Assembly: GCA_035995025.1 (NCBI GenBank)
Contig: DASYKY010000054.1
Span: 1-64,000, forward strand
Source: Actinophytocola sp035995025
Lineage (GTDB): Bacteria > Actinomycetota > Actinomycetes > Mycobacteriales > Pseudonocardiaceae
DNA length: 64,000 bases
Direction of reading: 5' to 3'
The notes beneath the pieces were generated by a model. It was not told where the DNA came from. It was given only the letters and a program-made list of their open reading frames with translations, and ran no database searches. Positions 24,780 to 33,254 of the stretch are shown piece after piece (position 1 is the stretch's first letter; each line of letters opens with the position of its first letter). The translations under genes and the position numbers were made by a program.

Positions 24780-25088
24780 TTACCGCCCCTCGATCTCGGC
24801 GACGGCGCGGGCGAGCCGGGAGGCGAACCCGCGGTCGGTCACCTGGGCGCGCTCGGTGCCGACGAACACGTCGAAGTGCCCGGCACCGGCGTCGCGCAGG
24901 TGGACCATGACGGGCTTGTCCGGGGCGGCGACCGGCTCGCCTGCCTCCGCATCGCCGCCCGCGAGCCGCGAGCTGACGATCGGGACCCCGGCCCCGACCA
25001 CGACGCCGGCGGCTGCGACGCCGGCCCCGGTCAGGATCACCTTGCGCCGGTTGAGCCCGGCGCTCTCGGGTTGGGTCTGGTGGGACAT
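24780..25088 (-). CDS. Small protein with twin-arginine signal (102 aa)
   Basis: The N-terminal region GLNRRKVILTGAGVAAAGVVVGAGV is a twin-arginine signal with hydrophobic core. The short mature part contains PVMVHLRDAGAGHFDVFVGTERAQVTDRGFASRLARA. The open frame runs far upstream across the MMPL gene, but only from ATG 25088 is the protein sensible. An exported, possibly folded partner of the DUF4331 protein is the likely role. The 122 bp upstream of it should contain the operon promoter. Confidence 0.72.
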   Translation of the reverse strand: MSHQTQPESAGLNRRKVILTGAGVAAAGVVVGAGVPIVSSRLAGGDAEAGEPVAAPDKPVMVHLRDAGAGHFDVFVGTERAQVTDRGFASRLARAVAEIEGR

Positions 25089-25210
25089 GAGAACTCCTTG
25101 CTGGACGGGGCGCACGTCGCCCTCCAGCACCCCATTCGGCGCACCCCGGCCCGTGGATTGCCGATGCCGCACGTCAGTTTCCGGCGTGCGGCACCGGCAT
25201 CCGGGTGAGC

Positions 25211-27397
25211 TCAGCCGACGGGCTCGAGCACCTTCGGCTCGGCGGGCGGCGCGGCCGGCGTGCGGCGGCGCAGGAAGCCAGGCGTCCACCAGTTCGCGCG
25301 GCCCAGCACGGTCATCAGCGCGGGCAGCACGACCGCGCGGATCAGCGTGGCGTCGATCAGGATCGCCGTCGCCAGGCCGACCCCCATCTGCTTCATGTCG
25401 ATCGTGCTCAGCGTGCCGAAGACGGAGAACACGCCGATCATGACCGCGGCCGCGCTCGTCACCGCGCCGGCGGACCGGGTGATCCCGGCGGCCACCGCGT
25501 CCCGTGTGGACAGTCCGTCCTGCGCGGCCTCGCGGATGCGGCTCACGACGAACACGTGGTAGTCCATCGACAGGCCGAACAGCGTGACGAACAGGATCAC
25601 CGGCAGCCACGCGGTGATGCCGCCGTTCGAGGTGAACCCGAGCAGGCCCTCGGCCCAGGTGTGCTGGAAGACCAGGACCAGCACGCCGTAGGCGGCGCCC
25701 GCGGAGAGCAGGTTCAGCCCGATGGCGGACAGCGCGATGACCGGTGCGCGGAACGCCCACAGCATCACCAGGAACGTCAGCAGCAGCACGAACCCGATGA
25801 CCCACGGCAGCGCGCTGTTCATCTGGTCGACGAAGTCGTTCTCGCCGGCGGTCATGCCGCTGACCGCGAACTCGGCGCCCGCGACCGTGCCGACGGTCTG
25901 CGGCAGCAGCGTCGTGCGCAGCTCCGCGAGCGACGCGTCGGCCTGCGAGCTGCCGCCGTCGTACGGGATGCCGGCGGAGACCAGCACGATCCGCCCGCCC
26001 GCGGCGGTCGTGACCTGCGGCGGCTGGTCGTGGGCGAACGCGTCGTCGGCGGCGATGCGGTCGAGCAGCTCGTCCACGGCGGACTTCGCCGCGGCGGTCT
26101 GGTCGGCCGGCACCCGGACGGCGATCTCGTGCGAGGCGCCCGTGCTGGGGAACGCGCCGGTCAGCCGGTCGTAGGTCTGCATGATCGGGATGCTGCGCGG
26201 CAGGTCCTGCTCGGACGGCGCGTTGAGCGTCATGCCCAAGGCCGGGATCGCGAGTGCCGCCAGCAGGCCGCCGGAGATGATCAGCGTGGTCTTCGGCCTG
26301 CGCAGACTCGGCCGCAGCACGGCCTTCCAGAGGCGGGGCTCGCGGTCGCCGCGCATGCTCAGGCGCCACAGGAACGGGATGCGCGGGCGGTCGACCCAGC
26401 GGCCGAGCTTGGCGAGCAGCGCGGGCAGGACCGTGATGGAGCCGATCATCGCGGCGAGCACGACGAGGATCGTGCCGACGGCGATCGAGGAGAAGACGAT
26501 GTCGTTGGTGACGAACATGCCGGCCATGGCCACGGTGACCGCGATGCCGGAGACGACGATCGCGTGCCCGGAGGTGGCGGCCGCGATCTCGACGGCGTCC
26601 ACGTGCCCGGCGCCCTTGGCGCGCTCCTCGCGCTCGCGGCGGATGTAGAACAAGGAGTAGTCGACGCCGACGGCCATGCCGATGAGCAGGATCATGCTCG
26701 CGGTGTTGTCGGTGGCGGGGATGAGGTGCGAGACGAGCGCGGAGAGCCCGAGCGCGGTGCCGACGGCCGACATGGCGAGCAGCACCGGCACGCCGGCGGC
26801 GATCAGCGCGCCGAACACGAGCAGCATGATCAGAAGCGTGACGGGGAGCGAGATCAGTTCGGCCCGCTGGAAGTCCTGGCCGAGGGTCTCGGAGAGCGCG
26901 TTGTCCAGCGAGGCCCCGCCGACCTCCTCGACGCGCAGGTCCGGGTGGCCGCGCTGCACGTCGGCGGTGGTGTCGAGCAGCGGCTGGATCCGCTCTCCGG
27001 CGGTCTCGGACTCCCCCTCGAGCTCGATGTTGACGAGGACCGCGGTCCCCTTCGGCGACGGCACGGGCTCGCTGACCTTGCCGACCCCGTCGAGCGCGCT
27101 CATCTTCGTGCGCACGTCGGCGGCCGCGGCCATCGCCTGGTTCTTGTCGAGCTCGCCGTCCTTGGCCGTGATGAGGACGTTCTCGGTCGTCGGCCGCTGA
27201 AACCCGGCGTCGTCGACGATGCTCTGGTAGGTGGCGGCCTCGCCCTTCGGGTTGTCGTCGAAGTCGGCCTGCCTGGTGCCCGCGACCTGCCCGGCCCCGA
27301 TACAGATCGCGACGAAGACCAGCCATGCCCCGATCGCGCGCCACGGGTGCTCGGCACTCCACCGCGCGATCCGCACGGTCAACATCGGCTTCCCCAT
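25211..27397 (-). CDS. MMPL/RND-type membrane exporter
   Basis: The 728-residue protein has the repeated RND layout: one membrane helix, a large extracytoplasmic domain, five helices, then the same again. Diagnostic segments are LLIGMAVGVDYSLFYIRREREE (about 235) and FGLSMDYHVFVVSRIREA (about 603), the proton-relay helices of MMPL proteins. MMPL proteins export lipids, siderophores or drugs. With no lipid-synthesis cluster adjacent, the substrate is open. The upstream 130 bp carry an imperfect dyad (GGTCCG ... CGGAC). Confidence 0.9.
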   Translation of the reverse strand: MGKPMLTVRIARWSAEHPWRAIGAWLVFVAICIGAGQVAGTRQADFDDNPKGEAATYQSIVDDAGFQRPTTENVLITAKDGELDKNQAMAAAADVRTKMSALDGVGKVSEPVPSPKGTAVLVNIELEGESETAGERIQPLLDTTADVQRGHPDLRVEEVGGASLDNALSETLGQDFQRAELISLPVTLLIMLLVFGALIAAGVPVLLAMSAVGTALGLSALVSHLIPATDNTASMILLIGMAVGVDYSLFYIRREREERAKGAGHVDAVEIAAATSGHAIVVSGIAVTVAMAGMFVTNDIVFSSIAVGTILVVLAAMIGSITVLPALLAKLGRWVDRPRIPFLWRLSMRGDREPRLWKAVLRPSLRRPKTTLIISGGLLAALAIPALGMTLNAPSEQDLPRSIPIMQTYDRLTGAFPSTGASHEIAVRVPADQTAAAKSAVDELLDRIAADDAFAHDQPPQVTTAAGGRIVLVSAGIPYDGGSSQADASLAELRTTLLPQTVGTVAGAEFAVSGMTAGENDFVDQMNSALPWVIGFVLLLTFLVMLWAFRAPVIALSAIGLNLLSAGAAYGVLVLVFQHTWAEGLLGFTSNGGITAWLPVILFVTLFGLSMDYHVFVVSRIREAAQDGLSTRDAVAAGITRSAGAVTSAAAVMIGVFSVFGTLSTIDMKQMGVGLATAILIDATLIRAVVLPALMTVLGRANWWTPGFLRRRTPAAPPAEPKVLEPVG

Positions 27398-27526
27398 CGT
27401 GGGTCCCCTCTTGTGTGGTCCGTTCCTGTTCGGACACAGACTCCCGTGCGGGAGGGGGCGGCGGGATCAGGAGCTTTCCCGGTCTCGGGTCGGGGATGAC
27501 CCCGAGTCGTGACAGGGTTTCTGACG

Positions 27527-27964
27527 TCACGTGTCGGGCTGTCCACCGGGCGTCGCCGCGGCGCCGTCGGCAGGCGCGGCCGCCCGGGAGGTGGCGGCGC
27601 GTTCCTCGGCGCCGCGCAGGACGCAGAACTCGTTGCCTTCCGGATCAGCCATGACCACCCAGCCAGTACCGTCCTCCTGGCGGCGATCGTCAGCGATGGT
27701 CGCACCGTGGGCGAGCAGTCGCTCCACCTCCTCGTCCCGGCTTGTCAGCGGGCGCAGACACAGGTGCATGCGGTTCTTCACGGTCTTGGGTTCCGGAACC
27801 CGGAGAAACAGCAGCTCCTGCTCGCCACCGAGGCCGATGCCGACCTCGTCGTCTCCTGGCTTGTCCTCGGCACCGACAGGCACGTCCAGCACGTGGCTCC
27901 AGAACCCAGCCAACCGGTAAGGGTCGGCGCAGTCCACCGAGAGGTTCAGAATCTGCGACGTCAT
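27527..27964 (-). CDS. VOC (glyoxalase/bleomycin-resistance-like) family protein
   Basis: The 145-residue protein starts MTSQILNLSVDCADPYRLAGFWSHVL. It continues ELLFLRVPEPKTVKNRMHLCLRP and ends the fold with GWVVMADPEGNEFCVLRG, the usual VOC betaalphabetabetabeta pattern. The last 25 residues are Ala/Pro-rich and disordered. I start at ATG 27964; the open frame allows two earlier starts (27982, 28033). The substrate is unknown. Confidence 0.82.
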   Translation of the reverse strand: MTSQILNLSVDCADPYRLAGFWSHVLDVPVGAEDKPGDDEVGIGLGGEQELLFLRVPEPKTVKNRMHLCLRPLTSRDEEVERLLAHGATIADDRRQEDGTGWVVMADPEGNEFCVLRGAEERAATSRAAAPADGAAATPGGQPDT

Positions 27965-28061
27965 GGACACAGAGCCTGACATCGGCCAGGCCCCGACTCC
28001 ACTGATTTGCCGTCGGCCCCGGCGCCCGGCCACGCCGGACTGTCCAATCAGGACACCAGCG

Positions 28062-28524
28062 TCAGACGCGGCCCACCAGCGTCTCGCCGACTGTCGTGAT
28101 CAGGTCCTCGATCGCCGAGCCGTCCATCGTGGGTGGCTGCATGACGAGCCGGCGCACGCCAAGGTCGACGTCGAGATCCCAGCCGTACCAGCCGTTCCCG
28201 GCCGACATGGCGCGCCGGTACGCCTACCCCGAGTGTCCACCCAGGACGATCGGCGGGTGCGGGCGTTGCACCGGGCGCGGTCGTTGCAGCACGCCGATCG
28301 AGGCCGGCTGCTTCGCGAGCGGCACCGGCTGGCGCTGTGGCAGCACGACGACCCCGAAGCCGAGCCCGACCCGCTCGGTCACGGCCGCGAGATGCGCGAG
28401 CGTGACGACGGCCTCCAAACCACGTGCTCCCCAACCGCACCCAAGGGGAACGGGACGCGACCCAGCCATAAGTGCGTGGCCAAAGAGCGCTTCCGCACCC
28501 AACGAGACCCACAGTTTGAATTCC
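28062..28524 (-). pseudogene. Decayed LLM-class (luciferase-like, F420-type) oxidoreductase
   Basis: Family-typical sequence is split over two frames. The first reads KLWVSLGAEALFGHALMAG and EAVVTLAHLAAVTERVGLGFGVVVLPQRQPVPLAKQ. It then jumps straight from the SIGVLQ region to RPHPPIVLGGHS, so the middle of the protein (about 60-80 residues) is missing. After a stop at the HSG codon the sense continues in another frame (YRRAMSAGNGWYGWDLDVDL, ending in TTVGETLVGRV). The deletion plus frameshift make it non-functional. Confidence 0.75.
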
Positions 28525-28545
28525 GGGGAGGCGGGACAGCCAGCT

Positions 28546-29004
28546 TCATGTCCCGATGATGCCGGCGACCTCCTCGTTGGTGCGGCCGGTCAGCACCGAC
28601 CGCGGGAACGCCTCGGGATCCCAGCCGCGCACGGCGTGCTCGTCGTTCTTGTGCACCAGGATCCAGTTCTTCGGATCGCGGCGGATCAGCACGAACCGGC
28701 CGGCCAGCTTCTGGCCGGCCAGGTCGAAGTGCAGCTCGCCCTCGGCCACCGCGCGCAGCGGGTCGTCGGTCTTCGCGGGCGCCCAGGTCCCCCGGTCCCA
28801 GACGATCTTGTCACCCGTGCCGACCACGCCTTCGATGTCGAGCTCGGCGAGGCTGTGGTCGTCGACGTGCACGGCCAGCAGCCGGACACCGGGGTCGAGC
28901 GTCGGGCCCTTCGGCACCGCCCAGCTGACCAGCACCCCGCCCATCTCCAGCCGCAGGTCGTAGTGCAGCCGCCGCGCCCGATGCCGCTGCACCACGAACC
29001 TCAT
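28546..29004 (-). CDS. DNA ligase D-type 3'-phosphoesterase domain protein
   Basis: The 152-residue protein starts MRFVVQRHRARRLHYDLRLEMGGVLVSWAVPKGPTLDPG, the signature of the LigD phosphoesterase domain with its metal-binding His/Asp residues. VHVDDHSLAELDIEGVV and FVLIRRDPKNWILVHK follow. Stand-alone versions exist in actinobacteria and trim 3' ends in non-homologous end joining. The stretch after EGVV is shorter than in full LigD. It overlaps the FAD monooxygenase stop (ATGA). No Ku or ligase gene is nearby. Confidence 0.83.
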   Translation of the reverse strand: MRFVVQRHRARRLHYDLRLEMGGVLVSWAVPKGPTLDPGVRLLAVHVDDHSLAELDIEGVVGTGDKIVWDRGTWAPAKTDDPLRAVAEGELHFDLAGQKLAGRFVLIRRDPKNWILVHKNDEHAVRGWDPEAFPRSVLTGRTNEEVAGIIGT

Positions 29005-30383
29005 GCCCCATGCATACCCGCCCTGACGCGCTCCGGCACCGCGACCGCGGGCGACCGACGCCGGCCGAACAACACCCTGGCCACGATCGGCGGCGTCATC
29101 AGCATCGGCGGCTTCAGCACGAACGAGCTCACCCGCAGGAAGCGCGCGGCCAGCACCGGGTCGTGCTCGGCCGCCGCGATCAGGCGCCCGATGTAGGCGT
29201 TGATCATGCGCACCGGCAGCGGCCGCGGGCCGTCGACGTGCGGCAGCGCGAGGTCCGCGCCGACCGCCATCCGCCACGCCACCTCGATCGGCCGGGCGGC
29301 CGCGCGGAAGAACCGGCGGGACAGCCCGTCGCGGCCGCGGCGCAGGCTGTCTCGCAGTGCCATCGCCTCCAGCGCGGCGACCGACATGCCCTGGCCGTAG
29401 ATCGGGTTGAAGCTGCACATCGCGTCCCCGAGCACCAGCAACCCGGCCGGGAAGCGGCGCAGCCGGTCGTAGCGCAGCCTGCGGTTCGCCCGGAAGCGGA
29501 ACGTCGACAGCTCGCCGAGCGGCTCGGCCGCGCGCAGCGCCTCGACCATGTGGGGCGGCGCGAACCCGGCCACGTAGTCGACCATCGACTCGTAGTCCAT
29601 CGACGGATGGTGGTCCGCGTACCCGTTCACGGTGAACATCCACGTGTCGTCCTCGTAGGCGAACAGGCCCATCCCGCGCGGCCGGTCCTTGCTCGCGCCG
29701 ATGACCACGAGCGTCTCCGGCACCGTGCCCTGGGCGAGCCGGACCAGCGTGCTCTCGTACCGCACGTCGACGACGACCTCCTCCTCGGCCGGCTGCTCGT
29801 AGCCGAGCGCGGCGAGCCAGGCCGGGGTGCGCGAGCCGCGGCCGGTCGCGTCGACCACCAGGTCCGCGGCCAGCACGTCCTCGGCGTGGCCGCCGTGGTT
29901 GACCACGCGCACGCCGACGACCCGCTCGCCCGCCCCGCCGGTCACCAGGCCCACCGCGGCACAGCCGTCCCGGAAGTCCACATTGGACAGCTGGCGGACG
30001 CGGGACCGCACGGCGGTCTCCAGGAACGGCCTGCTCGGCTGGTACAGCGGCTCGACCACCAGGTCGCGGGAGAGCCGGTGCACGCCGTCGAGCTGGAGGT
30101 GCGCGCGGGTGTAGTCCGACAGCTTCGTCCCGCCGGCCGCGACCATGTCCTCCAGCAGCCCCGGGAACAGCTCCCCCACGATGTTCGAACCGCTGGGCAG
30201 CAGCCCGTGCACGTGCCTGCCCTGCGGCACGCCGCGCCGGTTCTCCACCCGTACCGGCAGCCGGTCCCGCTCGACGAGCGTCACGCGTGTGTAGTGGTCG
30301 GCCAGTACCCGCGCCGCGAGCAGCCCCGCCATGCTCGCGCCGAGCACCACCGCCGTGCCGTGCCTTTCCATCGCGGGCCCCAT
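29001..30383 (-). CDS. FAD-dependent monooxygenase / halogenase-like oxidoreductase
   Basis: The 460-residue protein has the FAD dinucleotide motif VVLGASMAGLLAARVL (about 10-25) and the acidic end of strand 2 (TLVERDRL). The DG motif region is LVVDATGRGSRTPAWL, and the FAD-ribityl motif is VLGDAMCSFNPIYGQGMSVAALEA (about 343-366). It belongs to the group of UbiH-type hydroxylases often seen with tailoring methyltransferases. The start is ATG 30383, sharing a base with the methyltransferase stop (TGATG). The second ATG, four codons on, is an alternative. Confidence 0.85.
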   Translation of the reverse strand: MGPAMERHGTAVVLGASMAGLLAARVLADHYTRVTLVERDRLPVRVENRRGVPQGRHVHGLLPSGSNIVGELFPGLLEDMVAAGGTKLSDYTRAHLQLDGVHRLSRDLVVEPLYQPSRPFLETAVRSRVRQLSNVDFRDGCAAVGLVTGGAGERVVGVRVVNHGGHAEDVLAADLVVDATGRGSRTPAWLAALGYEQPAEEEVVVDVRYESTLVRLAQGTVPETLVVIGASKDRPRGMGLFAYEDDTWMFTVNGYADHHPSMDYESMVDYVAGFAPPHMVEALRAAEPLGELSTFRFRANRRLRYDRLRRFPAGLLVLGDAMCSFNPIYGQGMSVAALEAMALRDSLRRGRDGLSRRFFRAAARPIEVAWRMAVGADLALPHVDGPRPLPVRMINAYIGRLIAAAEHDPVLAARFLRVSSFVLKPPMLMTPPIVARVLFGRRRSPAVAVPERVRAGMHGA

Positions 30384-31231
30384 CACCGGATCCGGGCCCA
30401 GCCGCCGACCAGGGTCGGTGGCTTGAACGCGGCGCCGTGGTCGATGCAGTCGGCCAGCAGGCGAGCCTCGAGGGTGTCGACGTCGACGTCCGCCGCGGCG
30501 GCGATGCCGGTCTTCTCGATGGCCGGCAGCAGGGTGCGGACGGTCTCTGCGCCGAGCCGCGGGCCGGCCGGGTCCCCCGAGTCGAGGTAGCCCTGCAGCC
30601 CGACCACCGTCGCGTCGGGGAAACCGGCCGCGCGCATGATCGGGCGGAGCTTGGCGCCGAGGCTCGCGTCGAGGCCGGAGCGGTCGAACGCCTCGACGAT
30701 CAGCCGGACGGTCCACGCGCCCAGCTCGGTCTGCGGCACCGGGCCGGCCGCGCGCATGTCGTACTCCATCATCGCGACGACCCCGCCGGACCGGACCAGC
30801 CGCGCGAACTTGCGCACCACGTCGGGAGGATCCGGGACGTACAGCAGGATCAGCCTGCCGACGACCGCGTCGAACTCGTCGTCGATGGGGACCGTGTGCA
30901 GGTCGTCGTGGATGAACGACACGTTCGTCAGCTCGCGTCGCTCCGCGCGGACCGCCGCGAACCGCAGCGCCTTCACCGACTGGTCCACCCCCACGACCGA
31001 CCCCTCCGGCCCCACCAGCCCGGCGACCTCGAAGGCGACGTCTCCCGCGCCGGTGCCGAGGTCTAGCACCCGCATCCCGGGCGCGATGCCGGCGAGTCCG
31101 AGGATGGCCCGCGTCGCAGGCGCGAGGACCGCCGCCTGGTGCTCGAGCCGGGCCAGCTCCTGCTCGTCGTGCCCCAGCAGGTAGTCGGTGGTCCTCGTGG
31201 TCCTCGTGGTCCTCGTGGTCCTCGTGGTCAT
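30383..31231 (-). CDS. SAM-dependent methyltransferase with N-terminal TTR repeats
   Basis: The 282-residue protein begins with four Thr-Thr-Arg repeats, then YLLGHDEQELARLEHQA. Motif I is MRVLDLGTGAGDVAFEVA (about 53-70), followed by VVGVDQSVKAL and FDAVVGRLILLYVPDP. The family is close to ubiquinone/menaquinone-type C- or O-methyltransferases. It forms one transcript with the FAD monooxygenase and phosphoesterase, so a small-molecule tailoring pair is likely. The repeats at the start are encoded by a perfect 9-bp tandem repeat and may vary between strains. Confidence 0.83.
   Translation of the reverse strand: MTTRTTRTTRTTRTTDYLLGHDEQELARLEHQAAVLAPATRAILGLAGIAPGMRVLDLGTGAGDVAFEVAGLVGPEGSVVGVDQSVKALRFAAVRAERRELTNVSFIHDDLHTVPIDDEFDAVVGRLILLYVPDPPDVVRKFARLVRSGGVVAMMEYDMRAAGPVPQTELGAWTVRLIVEAFDRSGLDASLGAKLRPIMRAAGFPDATVVGLQGYLDSGDPAGPRLGAETVRTLLPAIEKTGIAAAADVDVDTLEARLLADCIDHGAAFKPPTLVGGWARIR
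31188..31229. repeat. 9-bp tandem repeat encoding TTR at the start of the methyltransferase
   Basis: The unit GTGGTCCTC is repeated about four and a half times without mismatch until the last copy, within the first 15 codons of the methyltransferase gene. A nearby short direct repeat (CGTGCTCCC twice) lies just upstream of the start codon. A 9-bp unit keeps the reading frame whatever the copy number. Confidence 0.8.
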
Positions 31232-31431
31232 CGTCGTGCTCCCGTCGTGCTCCCGCCTTCGCGCACCGGCAGTCGGCGCGTCATGGCTGAGAGCATCCGT
31301 CCTGGTCAGCGGGCAAACTTGGCGGGATGATGGCGATACCGTGGAGATTGCGTGTAGACGCCGGACCCCGAAACGCCACGAGCGCGACGGACGACAACCG
31401 GTAAAGCCTCGCGACGCCCGGGAGCGAAGAG

Positions 31432-32679
31432 GTGTACCGGTTCGCAGACTGCCAGTTGGATCCGCGCCAGTTCGAGCTGCGGCGCGGGGGCGAGCTGGTG
31501 CACGTCGAACCGCAGGTCTTCACGCTGCTGGCGCACCTGATCGAGCACCGGGACCGGGTCGTCGCGAAGACCGAGCTGCTGGACGCGATCTGGGGTGGCC
31601 GGTTCGTCAGCGAGTCCGCACTGACCAGCCGCGTCAAGATGCTGCGCCGCGCGGTCGGCGACGACGGCAACCGGCAGCGGGTCGTCGCGACGGTGCACGG
31701 CGTCGGGTACCGCTTCGTCGCCGAGGTCGAGCTGGCGGTGACGCCCGCGGCACCCGTCGAGCTGACCCCGGCCATGCCGATCGCGCCGATCGCGCCGATC
31801 ACGCCGGCCGCGCCGGTCACCGAGCGGCCGCCGCAGCAGATCCGCTACTGCGTCTCCCCGGACGGCGTGCGGGTGGCCTACGCGGTCTCCGGCTCCGGCC
31901 CGCCGCTGGTGAAGGCCGCCAACTGGCTCACCCATCTCGACCTGGAGTGGTCGAGCCCCATCTGGTCGCACTGGATCGACGGGCTCGCCCGGCACCACCG
32001 GCTGGTCCGCTACGACGAGCGCGGCAACGGGCTGTCCGACTGGGAAGTCGCGGACATCGGCTTCGACGCGTGGGTCGACGACCTCGAGCTCGTCGTCGAC
32101 GCCGTGGGCCTCGACCGGTTCCCGCTGCTGGGCATCTCGCAGGGCGGCGCGGTCGCGATCGGCTACGCGGTGCGGCATCCGGAGCGGGTGTCGCACCTGA
32201 TCCTGGCCGGCGCGTACTGCCGCGGCAGGCTCGCGCGCGCCCGCACGGCCGACGAGCGCGAGGAGGCCGCGCTCGACCTGCAGCTGGGCCGGATCGGCTG
32301 GCGGCACGACGACCCCACGTTCCGGCAGGTGTTCGCGAGCCAGTTCCTGCCCGACGGCGACCGTGCGCTGTGGGACGCGTTCAACGACCTGCAGCGCGCC
32401 ACCACGTCGACGGGGAACGTCGTGCGGTTCCTGGACGAGTTCGCGCAGATCGACGTGTCCGCGCTCGCGCCGCGCGTGCGCTGCCCCACGCTGATCCTGC
32501 ACGCACGCGGCGACCTGCGGGTGCCCCGCTCGCAGGCGCAGGACCTGGCCGCCCTCATCCCCGACAGCGAGCTGCGGTTCCTCGAGGGCCGCAACCACAT
32601 CATGACCGCGGACGAGCCGGCGTGGCCCGCTTTCCTGGCCGAGCTCGAGAGATTCCTGAGGGCCGATGTAACGACCTAG
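31432..32679 (+). CDS. OmpR-type winged helix fused to an alpha/beta hydrolase
   Basis: The 415-residue protein starts with GTG after GGAGCGAAGAGG. Residues 1-100 are a DNA-binding trans_reg_C domain: LVHVEPQVFTLLAHLIEHRDRVVAKTELLDAIWGG then LTSRVKMLRRAVGDDG and VHGVGYRFV. After a Pro/Ala linker (MPIAPIAPITPAAPV), residues 145-415 are an alpha/beta hydrolase with nucleophile elbow GISQGGAVA, YDERGNGLSD, and the late-acid/His region (HARGDLRVP, EGRNHIM). The architecture resembles CadC-like one-component sensors in which an enzyme fold could act as ligand sensor. The ligand is unknown. Confidence 0.83.
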   Translation: MYRFADCQLDPRQFELRRGGELVHVEPQVFTLLAHLIEHRDRVVAKTELLDAIWGGRFVSESALTSRVKMLRRAVGDDGNRQRVVATVHGVGYRFVAEVELAVTPAAPVELTPAMPIAPIAPITPAAPVTERPPQQIRYCVSPDGVRVAYAVSGSGPPLVKAANWLTHLDLEWSSPIWSHWIDGLARHHRLVRYDERGNGLSDWEVADIGFDAWVDDLELVVDAVGLDRFPLLGISQGGAVAIGYAVRHPERVSHLILAGAYCRGRLARARTADEREEAALDLQLGRIGWRHDDPTFRQVFASQFLPDGDRALWDAFNDLQRATTSTGNVVRFLDEFAQIDVSALAPRVRCPTLILHARGDLRVPRSQAQDLAALIPDSELRFLEGRNHIMTADEPAWPAFLAELERFLRADVTT

Positions 32680-32704
32680 GCGCGGGTCACGATTGGTCGT
32701 GTGT

Positions 32705-32747
32705 CCCCGCAGTGCTGACGGACCCCCGACCTGGCAGCACTGCGGGG
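32705..32747. terminator. Terminator hairpin after the winged-helix hydrolase
   Basis: CCCCGCAGTGCTG (32705-32717) pairs perfectly with CAGCACTGCGGGG (32735-32747) across a 17-base loop. ATCCTTGTCTGTC follows, a weak T-rich tail. It lies 25 bp after the stop of the plus-strand gene, as expected for intrinsic termination. Confidence 0.8.
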
Positions 32748-32783
32748 ATCCTTGTCTGTCGCGCCCGGGGGCATGATGGGCGC

Positions 32784-33131
32784 ATGGTTCCCGATCGGTA
32801 CGACGTGACCGTGGCCGTCGAGCGGCTCGACGGCGCCGTCGTCCTCCGCACGGCGGGCGAGCTGGACATGCTCACCACGCCGGAGCTGCAGGAGTCGATC
32901 ACCCGCGAGCTGGCCGTGCATCCGGCGGTGCTGGTGCTCGACCTGTCCGAGGTGTCCTTCATGGCCTCGCGCGCGATGGCCGCGATCGTGGCCGCGCACC
33001 AGGAGGCGGGCGAGCGCACGCAGCTGCGGATCGTGGCGGCCGGCCGGGCGACCGCGCGGCCGCTGGAGGTGGCCGGGCTGACCGGCTACCTGTCCATCTA
33101 CGGCTCGCTGGAGGCCGCGCTCGACGCCTGA
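32784..33131 (+). CDS. STAS-domain anti-sigma factor antagonist
   Basis: The 115-residue protein has the STAS fold. DGAVVLRTAGELDMLTTPEL (about 13-32) is the typical GELD segment, and VLVLDLSEVSFMASRAMAAIV (about 50-70) contains the phosphorylatable serine/threonine region. SpoIIAA-type proteins bind an anti-sigma kinase when unphosphorylated and so free a sigma factor. No kinase or sigma factor gene is adjacent. The start is the ATG at 32784. Confidence 0.87.
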   Translation: MVPDRYDVTVAVERLDGAVVLRTAGELDMLTTPELQESITRELAVHPAVLVLDLSEVSFMASRAMAAIVAAHQEAGERTQLRIVAAGRATARPLEVAGLTGYLSIYGSLEAALDA

Positions 33132-33254
33132 GGATCCTGTGTGGCAGGGCCACATGGGCCGCCGTACCCGGGTGGTTGACGGCCACCTTGCCGGACGGGC
33201 TCGCGACGGTCACCGTATGACCGGTCCCACAGCCGTGCCCAGGGGAGGTGTCTC

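Noticed and set aside
25089..27530. Minus-strand extension of the Tat-signal gene over the MMPL gene
   Set aside because: It is an alternative frame of the MMPL gene with Arg/His-rich, low-complexity translation. The twin-arginine signal defines the start at 25088.
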